Notes under the pieces: model-generated
What the model saw: the letters and a program-made list of their open reading frames with translations, nothing else
Told to the model about the DNA's origin: nothing
Databases searched by the model: none
Source: an uncultured Anaerolineae bacterium
GTDB taxonomy: Bacteria > Chloroflexota > Anaerolineae > Anaerolineales > Villigracilaceae
DNA: 64,000 nt
Direction: 5' to 3'
NCBI GenBank assembly: GCA_903822545.1
Contig: CAIJPN010000069.1
Span: forward strand, 62,001-126,000
Program-made: the position numbers and the translations under genes
In this document: piece by piece, positions 18,363 to 27,033 of the stretch
Position numbering within the stretch: the first letter of the stretch is position 1
How the letters are laid out: each line of letters begins with the position of its first letter

Positions 18363-20561
18363 ATGCAACTAAGCTTGCGCACAAGACTCACAATTCTCCT
18401 GCTGGTCGCTGCAATTGCACCGGTGTTGATAGTTGGCATTATTGCCATCAACCAGACTTCCAACAGCCTTTCCAGCCAGGCAATCACAGCTCAAAACGAG
18501 GTGGCAAGACGGGTTGCCATCCAGGTTTTAAACTATATAGAACGACCCCAAAACCAGATGGAACAATTGATCAAGGTGCGTGAAATTCAAAAACTCCCGC
18601 GCCAAGAATTATTAAACGTATTTAACGACCTGATGAGTTTCTCAAACATATACAACACAATCAGCCTTTCTGACCGGTTTGGCAATGTCATCGCATCAGT
18701 TTCGCGCTCACAAATGACAAGTTCAGGTGAAACCATCCCCAACATGCGCAACCGTATTGAGTTTGAAACACCCCTTTCCACTGGGCAGATTTACTATGGA
18801 GATGTCATCTTTGATGAAGAAACCGGCAACCCATTAATGTACCTGTCTATGCCGATCATCAACCTCACCACCGGTGAAGTGCAAAGTGTGCTGATCGCCC
18901 AACTCAAATTCAAAACCATCTGGACGTTAATGAATGATGCATCCATCGATGGGCAAAGTGTCTACCTGGTCGATACAAACAACATCGTCATCGCCCATGC
19001 CAACCCATCCATCGTTCTTCAAAGAACGAGCTTTAAGCATCCCGATCAGGGCACACGCACAATCGGGCTTTCTGGAACAACCGTCATCATGGGCATAGCT
19101 CCCATTGGATTAACCACAGAAAATGATTTTTATGTGGTCAGCGAACTGCCCATCAACCAGGCCTTGACTCTCTCGTTCAACCTGATGCTCATCGTGGGCT
19201 TGGCATTAGGATTCACCATACTTGTGACAGCCACCTTCTCACTCTGGCAAACCCGCCAGATAACACGTCCCATTGAAAACATGGCAAAAATTGCCACAGC
19301 CCTGGCATCTGGAGATTTGAGCGCCCGTGTAACAGTTGCCAGCAAAGATGAAATTGGCACACTCGGCCAGACCTTCAACCAAATGGCATCTGACCTGCAA
19401 AACATCCTCACCGGCCTGGAAAACCGCGTAACCGAGCGCACCGTAGAGCTTGAAAACCAATCTGTAGAACTGGAACTGCGCTCCAGGCAATTACTTGATT
19501 CCAACATCAACATCCAGAAACGCGCCACGCAATTTGAAACCATTGCAGCCGTGATGCGCTCTGTAGCCTCAGTACAAAACCTGGAATCACTGCTCCATCA
19601 AATCACTGAAATGATCAGCACCCGGTTCGGTTTTTACCATGTTGGCATCTTCCTATCTGACAACGCCAACGAGTACGCCATCCTGAGCGCAGCCAACAGT
19701 GAAGGTGGGCGCAGGATGTTAGCACGCGGCCACCGGCTCAAAATTGGACAGGTGGGGATCGTGGGAAACGTTGTAGCCACCGGCAAACCCCGCATCGCCC
19801 TCGATACCGGCGCAGACGCCACCTTCTTCAACAACCCCGACCTGCCCGAAACCCGTTCAGAAATGGCGCTGCCCATGCGTTCTGGCGAACAAATCATCGG
19901 CGCGATCGATGTCCAGAGCACCACAGCAAACGCTTTCACCGAGGATGATGTTTCCATTATCAGCACCCTCGCAGACCAGGTCAGCATCGCCATCCAAAAC
20001 TCCAGGTTATTCGAAGCCAACCAAAAAGCCCTGGCCGAATCAGAAGAAATCTCGCGCCAAAACGTGCGCCATGAATGGGCACGCTTCAGCAAATTCAGGA
20101 CATCCATCGGTTACAAATATGGCGTCACTGGCAGCAAACCCCTGACCAGCGAACTGGAAAACACCGAAGCTTCCCAGGCCCTGGAAAGCGGCATGCCACA
20201 GTGGGCCCAAAAAGCTGGAGAAGCTGTCATGGCAATCCCAGTCAGCATTCGCGGTGAAGTGATTGGCGTGTTGAACGTGCGCACCCCCGGCGAACGTCAC
20301 TGGACACAAAACGAAGCCGATATTGTGCAGGCCGTAGCAGACCGCGTCGCCATCTCTGCCGAAAACGCCCGCCTGTTCGAAGAAACCCAGCGCCGCGCTG
20401 CCAAAGAACAAACCATCGGTGATATTTCAGCCAAAATCAGCTCTTCAATCAACCTGGAATCTGTCTTCCGCACCACCATGCAGGAACTTGGACAGCTTAT
20501 GCCTGGCACCGAAATCATCGTTGAGTTCGACGATGAAGATAGATCGCCCAAACGCAGTTAA
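18363..20561 (+). CDS. dCache-HAMP-GAF sensor protein (array member 9)
   Basis: 732 residues. Membrane helix at about 12-32, external dCache region to about 268, second helix (about 269-292), HAMP (about 295-345), coiled coil (TERTVELE). The GAF carries FYHVGIF, RIALDTGADA and FFNNPDLPETRSE; the W...GYKY short GAF-like unit ends EIIVEF. It immediately follows the orphan binding lipoprotein at 17351, which makes it the best candidate to read that protein; this is inference from position. ACGGAG precedes the ATG. There is no output domain. Confidence 0.86.
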   Translation: MQLSLRTRLTILLLVAAIAPVLIVGIIAINQTSNSLSSQAITAQNEVARRVAIQVLNYIERPQNQMEQLIKVREIQKLPRQELLNVFNDLMSFSNIYNTISLSDRFGNVIASVSRSQMTSSGETIPNMRNRIEFETPLSTGQIYYGDVIFDEETGNPLMYLSMPIINLTTGEVQSVLIAQLKFKTIWTLMNDASIDGQSVYLVDTNNIVIAHANPSIVLQRTSFKHPDQGTRTIGLSGTTVIMGIAPIGLTTENDFYVVSELPINQALTLSFNLMLIVGLALGFTILVTATFSLWQTRQITRPIENMAKIATALASGDLSARVTVASKDEIGTLGQTFNQMASDLQNILTGLENRVTERTVELENQSVELELRSRQLLDSNINIQKRATQFETIAAVMRSVASVQNLESLLHQITEMISTRFGFYHVGIFLSDNANEYAILSAANSEGGRRMLARGHRLKIGQVGIVGNVVATGKPRIALDTGADATFFNNPDLPETRSEMALPMRSGEQIIGAIDVQSTTANAFTEDDVSIISTLADQVSIAIQNSRLFEANQKALAESEEISRQNVRHEWARFSKFRTSIGYKYGVTGSKPLTSELENTEASQALESGMPQWAQKAGEAVMAIPVSIRGEVIGVLNVRTPGERHWTQNEADIVQAVADRVAISAENARLFEETQRRAAKEQTIGDISAKISSSINLESVFRTTMQELGQLMPGTEIIVEFDDEDRSPKRS

Positions 20562-20588
20562 TGTTGACAGGCCAAGGATTTGCATATC

Positions 20589-22994
20589 ATGAACCCAAAG
20601 CGATTTCTCACATCTTTACGAACAAGAGCAGTTTTACCTTTTGTGTTGCTTATCATCATAGCGGTCAGCATAACCGAGTTTTTATCGATCCGAAATAGCC
20701 AAAGCGCCATCAGCGATGTTTCCAGCCAGATCATCGACGAAGCCTACCAACGCGTAAAGCAAAATATAGACAGCCGCCTGCTGATTCCACATCTGGTTAA
20801 CAAAGCCAACTATGAAGTTCTGAGCCAGGGATTAATTGCGCTGGAAGATGTCAATGCCCTGGTGCGCTTTTTCTACCAACAAGGAAATCGTTACAAAAAC
20901 GAAAATATCCCACTGGGAACAATCGCCCTGGGAACCCCCAATGGGGATTTTATCGGCGCAAACGCTGCCGAGAATTATGTCACCTACGCTAATGAATCCA
21001 CCGGGCGCAACATCCGCCGCTTTGAGCCTGATGCGCTCGGATTCCCAACCAACAATATGCTGCGCGAGCGCCCCAACTACGATGCCACAACCCGCCCCTG
21101 GTACAAAGCCGCACTCGAAGCCAAAGGCATCACATGGAACATCAATACATCCGCAACCGACGTGAGCCGAGTTGACGCAGATGCAGTGCTGCCCTACTAT
21201 GATAAAAATGGCGACCTGATCGGCATTTTCACCACCAGCATCTCACTGGGGCAACTGTCCGACTTTCTCAAAGAGATCAAAGTTGGGCAAAACGGGCAAA
21301 TTTTTGTAGTAGATCGCCAGGGACTAATTATTGCATCATCCATCCCAGAAGACCCTGAAGCAAAACTGAGCGAAAAAGCCATCACGCTGGGGCGATTGCC
21401 TGTCAATGAAAGCACAAACCCGGTTGTAAAAACAGCCGCCCTGTGGCTAGAAAATGCCCTGCCCTACGAAAACATCACCGCCGCCGAACACTTCTCATTT
21501 ACCATTGAAAAAGAAAATTACCTCGCACAGATCACACCCTACGCAGATGGCAAAGGAATTGACTGGCTGGTCGTGGTGGCCGTACCCGAAAAAGATTTCT
21601 TGGGACAAATCCACCTTGGCGATCAGAGCACCCTCATTATCATCGTAGCGATTGTCATAGTTACCGTTTTCCTGGCCTTCACCGTTGGGCAATCCATCAC
21701 CAACCCGATTGTGGCACTGAACAACGCCGCCCGTTCGCTCGCTGGTGGCAGGCTCATCGAACGCGTTTCCATCAACCGGCAAGATGAAATCGGCGAACTG
21801 GCAATATCGTTCAACAGCATGGCCGACCAGCTATCGCAAATGGTAGAAACGCTCGAACTGCGCGTACGCCAGCGAACATCCGAACTGGAAAACCAAACCA
21901 CCCAACTGGTAAATCGAACCAACGAGTTGGAAAAAGCCAACAAACGTGGCGAATATCGCGCCATCCAGCTAAAAGCCGTTTCAGACGTTGCCAAAGCCAT
22001 CACAACCTTCCAAAACATTGAAGAACTCCTGCCGCGCATCGCCACCCTCATCAGTGAAATCTTCGGCTTTTATCATGTCGGCATCTTCCTGGTGGATGCA
22101 GCAGAAGAATACGCAGTCCTATCAAGCAGCAACAGCGAAGGCGGGCGGCAAATGCTGGAAAACGGCCACCGGCTGGCCATTGGCAAAACCGGCATCGTTG
22201 GGAACGTAGCCGCCACCGGCAAACCACGCATCGCCCTTGATACTGGCAGTGATGCCACCTTCTTCAACAACCCATTCCTGCCCGAAACCCGCTCTGAGAT
22301 GGCCCTGCCGCTTAAATCTGCGGACACAGTGATCGGCGTGCTGGATGTGCAGAGCACCCAACCAGATGCCTTCACCGATGACGATATCGAAATCCTGTCA
22401 CTTCTGGCCGAACAAGTCAACATCGCCATCCAAAATTCACGGCTCTACGCAGAAATCCAGCGCACATCCAACGAATCACAACAACTGCTCAAGCAATATG
22501 CCCGCGAAGAATGGTCACGCGTGACCAAAGGTCAAAAACGGATCGGATACCACTTCAAGGGTGATTTCAAGCCGCTCGACCGGCATATCCTGCAAACCAA
22601 CCCTGACGGCAGCGAACAAAAAACCATTCAGGTACCCATCCTGGTACGCGGCCAGAAAATTGGAACACTGGCAGTGCGCGCCCTGCAAGATCGTGATTTT
22701 TCAGAAGATGAAATGGATATCATCCGGGCCACCACCGAGCGCACAGCCATATCAGCAGAAAATGCGCGGCTTTTTGATGAAACCACCAACCGCGCCGAAC
22801 GCGAAAGAATGGTCGCAGAAATTACCAACAAAATCCGTAGCACCAATGATCCCCAAACCATGCTGGCAACAGCCATGCAAGAGCTAAAACAAGCCCTGGG
22901 CGCAAGCAAAGTACAGATCATACCCTACAACCCAACCCCAAATACTGTATCTGATAAAACATCAGATGACTCAACAGCTAACGGGAACAACTAA
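20589..22994 (+). CDS. dCache-HAMP-GAF sensor protein (array member 10)
   Basis: 801 residues from the ATG at 20589, which has AAGGA ten bases upstream; the in-frame TTG at 20580 is too close to that site. After a first helix (about 12-30) comes a long dCache_1-type sensor with ATTRPWYKAA and a membrane-proximal strand pattern typical of amino-acid/organic-acid chemoreceptors. A second helix (about 346-367), HAMP, coiled coil (QRTSELE) and GAF (FYHVGIF, FFNNPFLPETRSE) follow, then the W...GYHF short unit and a Pro/Thr/Ser-rich tail. FNNPFLP replaces FNNPDLP here. This is the last membrane sensor before the ParA gene. Confidence 0.86.
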   Translation: MNPKRFLTSLRTRAVLPFVLLIIIAVSITEFLSIRNSQSAISDVSSQIIDEAYQRVKQNIDSRLLIPHLVNKANYEVLSQGLIALEDVNALVRFFYQQGNRYKNENIPLGTIALGTPNGDFIGANAAENYVTYANESTGRNIRRFEPDALGFPTNNMLRERPNYDATTRPWYKAALEAKGITWNINTSATDVSRVDADAVLPYYDKNGDLIGIFTTSISLGQLSDFLKEIKVGQNGQIFVVDRQGLIIASSIPEDPEAKLSEKAITLGRLPVNESTNPVVKTAALWLENALPYENITAAEHFSFTIEKENYLAQITPYADGKGIDWLVVVAVPEKDFLGQIHLGDQSTLIIIVAIVIVTVFLAFTVGQSITNPIVALNNAARSLAGGRLIERVSINRQDEIGELAISFNSMADQLSQMVETLELRVRQRTSELENQTTQLVNRTNELEKANKRGEYRAIQLKAVSDVAKAITTFQNIEELLPRIATLISEIFGFYHVGIFLVDAAEEYAVLSSSNSEGGRQMLENGHRLAIGKTGIVGNVAATGKPRIALDTGSDATFFNNPFLPETRSEMALPLKSADTVIGVLDVQSTQPDAFTDDDIEILSLLAEQVNIAIQNSRLYAEIQRTSNESQQLLKQYAREEWSRVTKGQKRIGYHFKGDFKPLDRHILQTNPDGSEQKTIQVPILVRGQKIGTLAVRALQDRDFSEDEMDIIRATTERTAISAENARLFDETTNRAERERMVAEITNKIRSTNDPQTMLATAMQELKQALGASKVQIIPYNPTPNTVSDKTSDDSTANGNN

Positions 22995-23030
22995 TTCATT
23001 TATGATTTCGCTAAAGTGTGAGAGGTGAAC

Positions 23031-23822
23031 ATGGTTTACACAATCGCAGTGTCCAATGAAAAAGGTGGCGTAGCCAAAACCACCACAACCTTTTCGCTGG
23101 GAGCCGTCCTGGCCGAAATTGGCAGGAAAGTGCTGCTCATCGACCTCGACCCGCAAGGCAACCTGACCCTGGCAAACGGCATCGAACCTCCCGAAGCCAA
23201 ACACAACAGCAGCGAAATCGTGCTCGATGGCCTATCCCCAGCCCAGGCCATCATGACCACAAACATAGAGCGCCTTTCCATCATCCCATCCAACCAGCGC
23301 ATGGCCGAAGCAGAACAATTCCTACCGGTACGCATCAACTACAGCAGCATCCTGCGAGAAGCACTGAAAGACCCCAAAACCCAGTCTTTCGATTTCATCC
23401 TGATGGACTGCCCGCCCTCGATGGGCGCCATCACCCTCAACGCCCTGACAGCTTCTGACCTGCTCATCATCCCCACCCAGGCTGAATATTTCTCCGCCTA
23501 CGCCCTGCGCGACATGATGAACCTGATCCGGCGCATACGCCGCGAATCAAACGGCGACCTGGCCTATCGCATCCTCATCACCATGCTTGACCAGCGCAAT
23601 CGTGCCCATCGCGCCATCCGCGAACAATTGCAACAGACATTTGGCACGGGCCTGTTCCAAACCGTGATCGAAATCGACACACGCTTACGCGAAAGCCCCA
23701 TTGTGGGCGTACCCATCACCCAATATCGCCCCAACAGCCGTGGTTCCCAACAGTATCGCATTCTGGCACAGGAGTTAATCGACTATGTCGAAAAGCAACA
23801 AGATACACAACCGGCTGAATAA
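23031..23822 (+). CDS. ParA/Soj-family ATPase
   Basis: 263 residues. The deviant Walker A motif NEKGGVAKTT carries the signature lysine of ParA/MinD ATPases. Other family motifs are LIDLDPQGN (switch I/Walker A' region) and FILMDCPPSMG (Walker B). Length and motifs match Soj-like ParAs that partition DNA or position large protein assemblies by ATP-dependent dimer gradients on the nucleoid. The ATG at 23031 follows AGAGG; the GTG at 23025 is less well placed. No parB or parS-like element is adjacent. Its neighbours are sensors on both sides, and its 3' end overlaps the next gene by 38 bases. Together this suggests a role in placing the sensory complex rather than the chromosome; that role is inference. 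Confidence 0.9.
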   Translation: MVYTIAVSNEKGGVAKTTTTFSLGAVLAEIGRKVLLIDLDPQGNLTLANGIEPPEAKHNSSEIVLDGLSPAQAIMTTNIERLSIIPSNQRMAEAEQFLPVRINYSSILREALKDPKTQSFDFILMDCPPSMGAITLNALTASDLLIIPTQAEYFSAYALRDMMNLIRRIRRESNGDLAYRILITMLDQRNRAHRAIREQLQQTFGTGLFQTVIEIDTRLRESPIVGVPITQYRPNSRGSQQYRILAQELIDYVEKQQDTQPAE

Positions 23823-26800
23823 ACTCTTCGACGAGATAAAAACCACAGATGGCGCGGCTCCTCCCAGCAAACCGCAAGAGCCCGTTTCGGCGGCTGAAAA
23901 CCGCCCCACACTCAGGCGGCCGGCAACACCACCCAAACAACCTGCGCGCGCCACGGATGAACCACTCACCCAAAGTGTGGCTGTGATAGAAACCCCCGCA
24001 ACCAGTGCCGGGGGCCTGTTCAGCCTGCCTTTTAAGGCCGGTGACAGCTGGAACCTGATCCAGGTAGCCGATGAAAATCGCAGCGATTGGCCGGAAGAAG
24101 ACCAGTCGCTCATCCGCCAGGTTGTAGACCAGCTTTCACTGGCATTACAAAATGCCCAGCTTTTCCAAAAAACCGAACGCCAGAATGCCGACCTGGCTGT
24201 TTTAAACGAAATGGGCCGCGAACTGGCCATCAAGCTGCTACTATCCGACATCGCCGAAACAATTTATTCATATACCAGCGAATTGATGGATACCAGCAGC
24301 TTCTTTATCGCCATTTACAACCCTGTCAGGGAAGAAGCCACCTTCCCCATCGCCACGGCAGATAATCAGCGGCTGGAACTGCCCGCCCGCAAACTCGGTA
24401 ACGGCCTGAGCGATCGGGTAATGCGTTCGCGCACCCCGCTTATGCTAAATGGCGATATCCCGGCCCAGATGGAAAGAATGGGTATCGATTTTATCGCCAT
24501 GGCAAACAACCAGGCGCCACTTTCATGGCTGGGTGTGCCATTGATGCTGGGCGAGCGCATCTTGGGAGCCATTGTTGTCCAGAGCATCACCACCGTCAAC
24601 CTTTACACCGAACGCGAACGCGACCTGCTCCTGGCCATCGCCAGCCAGGCAGCCATTTCGATTGAGAATGCTCGCCTGTTTGCTGAAACCCAGCGGCGCG
24701 CCGCTGAAATGGCCGGTCTGAACGAAATCATGCGGGCGATTTCCTCTGAGATTGACCTGGAAAAAGTGCTGATGGCCGCCTACAATAAAATTAAAACCAT
24801 TTTCAAGGTGGATGCTTTCCTCGTAGCTGTTTATGATGAGCAAAAGAAAATGGTACGTTACCCGTTGATTATAGATGAGGGTACCCGCCACCAGGGAGAT
24901 GAAGGCCCACTAAACCCGGAAACATATACAGGGCAGACAATCCTGGGGGGGAAACCCATCCTCGAGCTGTTATCGCCTGAAGAGATCGCCTACGAAGAAG
25001 AGAATGGCATCGCCCATGCGATTGGCAACACAAAAAAGGGTTCGGCATCGCTGCTGTTCCTGCCCATGCAACAAGGCGGACGCACCCTGGGAATGGTATC
25101 CATCCAAAGCTATGAGTTCAACGCCTACAACCCCAGCGACGTGACACTGATGGAAAACGTGGCCAACCAGTTGGCCGTAGGTGTGCAAAACGCGCTTTTG
25201 TTTGAAAATACAGAATACCGCGCTGCCATTGAACAGATCGTGAGCGAAATCTCATCCAGCTTTGTGAACGTTTCTTCTGAAGAAGTGGATCACCAGATTA
25301 ACGTGGCCCTAAAAAAGATTGGCGCATTCAACATGGTGGATCGCGCCTACTTATTCGCGATCGATCGCGAGCGAGCTACGATGAGCAACACCAACGAATG
25401 GGTTGCGCACGGGGTCACAACTCATATCCAAGATTTGCAAAATATTCCCGTTCAGAGCATGCCCTGGCTGATGGAGCGCATCTTCAAGCTGGAAGTCATT
25501 GCCATTACAGATGTGAGCACCATGCCAGAAGAAGCCAGCGCTGAGAAGGCAGAGTTCCAACGCGAGGCTATCCAGTCAATCCTGATCGTGCCGGTAACCA
25601 CCCAAAACCGGGTTTCTGGTTTCCTGGGTTTTGACGCAAGCACCACCACCCTGGCATGGGATGATGAAAAAATCCTGTTGCTGCGCCTGGTTGGTGAAAT
25701 TTTTTCTGGCGCATTGCAGCGCAAAAACGCCACGCAAGTTATCCAGGTTGCGCTGGCCCAAACCGAAAGGTTGTACAGCGTTATCCGCAGCGTGAGCGCC
25801 GCTAAAAATGAAGCCGATATTTTGCTGGCAATCGTTGAACCACTCAAAGCCAGTAACGTTTGGACGGCATCCCTGGCCGAAATTAGCGAATTTACCCCAG
25901 ACGGGCTGCCACGCATGGCCACGATCAAAGCCAACTGGATCAATGGCAAACTGGATAAGAAAATGGTTGGGCAAAAATTCCTGCTAGAAAACTTTGGCCT
26001 GCCCGAATTTATCCATTCAAAAAATGACCAGATTTTGACGATGGGTGATGTTTTAAATGCGCAGAACGAAACCATCAAAGCTTCTGTAACCGCCCAGGGG
26101 TTACGCAGCTTTGTCATCATCCCATTGATGCAGGGCGGGGTACGCGTGGGTTACATCACCGTCAACTGGCAAAACCCGCGCGAGTTTTTGCACGATGAAA
26201 AAGATTTCTTACAAGCAATGGTCGGCGCAGTATCCCCAGCATTTGCCAACCAGTTATCCTTGCGTGGTGCACAAGCACGCGCGGTGCAGCTGCAAGCTGT
26301 CTCTGAAATCGCCACAACCACCGCATCAATCCTGAACCTGCAACGACTGCTCGAAACTTTTGTACACCTTACCCAGCGTCGTTTCAACCTGTACCACGCC
26401 CACATATTCATGCTCGAAGATGACCACCGGAGCCTGCATGTAAAAGCCTGCGGGTGGAAAGAAGGCAGTGAACAGCAGGGAACACACGGCAGCCGCGTTA
26501 TCACCATCGAACAGGAAGTTTCATTGGTGGCCCGGGCGGCCCGCTTCCGCCAACCAGTGGTGGTCAACAACGTGCGCACCGACCCAAACTGGCTGCCCAA
26601 CCCGGCCCTGCCCGATGTACAGTCTGAAATGGCCATCCCGGTCATCTCCGGCGATACCCTCATCGGCATCCTGAACGTACACTCAGACCGTTTGAACGCC
26701 TTTGCCGAAAGCGATGTAGCCATCATCAGCACCCTGGCCGCCCAAATCGGCGTATCCATCCAAAACGTGCGCTTGCTGGTACAGGCGCAATCTCGGGCAC

Positions 26801-27033
26801 GCCGCGAACAGATATTGCGCGAAATCACCTCGCGCGTGCGCGCCACCAACGACCCCGATATGATCATCCGCACCGCCGTGCGCGAGCTAGGCGAGGCACT
26901 AAACATGTCAACATTCATCCGAATGGGCAGCGCCGACAACCTGGCGCAAAAACCCCAGGCGGGCCAACCCAAACCCGCAGCAACCGATAACGCCGGTAAG
27001 CCCGGCCAGGCCAAAGGAGGCCAGGACGAATGA
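23785..27033 (+). CDS. Soluble multi-GAF protein (five GAF domains)
   Basis: 1082 residues, no membrane segment. A short basic N-terminus (lysines and arginines within MSKSNKIHNRLNKLF) is followed by a proline/alanine-rich linker (about 25-65). Next comes the tail of a W...type short GAF-like unit (about 75-125). Five consecutive GAF domains occupy about 130-300, 305-475, 480-650, 655-820 and 830-1010, and a Pro/Gly/Lys tail closes the protein. The last GAF is the one closest to the array GAFs (LYHAHIF, PNPALPDVQSE). No catalytic domain is visible. The start lies inside the parA gene in another frame, with CAGGAG upstream, so the two are probably translationally coupled. It overlaps the next gene by ATGA. 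A scaffold or hub role is inferred. Confidence 0.85.
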   Translation: MSKSNKIHNRLNKLFDEIKTTDGAAPPSKPQEPVSAAENRPTLRRPATPPKQPARATDEPLTQSVAVIETPATSAGGLFSLPFKAGDSWNLIQVADENRSDWPEEDQSLIRQVVDQLSLALQNAQLFQKTERQNADLAVLNEMGRELAIKLLLSDIAETIYSYTSELMDTSSFFIAIYNPVREEATFPIATADNQRLELPARKLGNGLSDRVMRSRTPLMLNGDIPAQMERMGIDFIAMANNQAPLSWLGVPLMLGERILGAIVVQSITTVNLYTERERDLLLAIASQAAISIENARLFAETQRRAAEMAGLNEIMRAISSEIDLEKVLMAAYNKIKTIFKVDAFLVAVYDEQKKMVRYPLIIDEGTRHQGDEGPLNPETYTGQTILGGKPILELLSPEEIAYEEENGIAHAIGNTKKGSASLLFLPMQQGGRTLGMVSIQSYEFNAYNPSDVTLMENVANQLAVGVQNALLFENTEYRAAIEQIVSEISSSFVNVSSEEVDHQINVALKKIGAFNMVDRAYLFAIDRERATMSNTNEWVAHGVTTHIQDLQNIPVQSMPWLMERIFKLEVIAITDVSTMPEEASAEKAEFQREAIQSILIVPVTTQNRVSGFLGFDASTTTLAWDDEKILLLRLVGEIFSGALQRKNATQVIQVALAQTERLYSVIRSVSAAKNEADILLAIVEPLKASNVWTASLAEISEFTPDGLPRMATIKANWINGKLDKKMVGQKFLLENFGLPEFIHSKNDQILTMGDVLNAQNETIKASVTAQGLRSFVIIPLMQGGVRVGYITVNWQNPREFLHDEKDFLQAMVGAVSPAFANQLSLRGAQARAVQLQAVSEIATTTASILNLQRLLETFVHLTQRRFNLYHAHIFMLEDDHRSLHVKACGWKEGSEQQGTHGSRVITIEQEVSLVARAARFRQPVVVNNVRTDPNWLPNPALPDVQSEMAIPVISGDTLIGILNVHSDRLNAFAESDVAIISTLAAQIGVSIQNVRLLVQAQSRARREQILREITSRVRATNDPDMIIRTAVRELGEALNMSTFIRMGSADNLAQKPQAGQPKPAATDNAGKPGQAKGGQDE

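Noticed and set aside
1-22994. Array members as methyl-accepting chemotaxis receptors
   Set aside because: Cache and HAMP domains are present in several, but no MCP signalling hairpin was seen in any of them, and no che genes lie in the window.
23031-23822. ParA as part of a plasmid or chromosome partition locus
   Set aside because: No parB, parS-like repeats, replication gene or origin nearby; it is embedded in a signalling operon.
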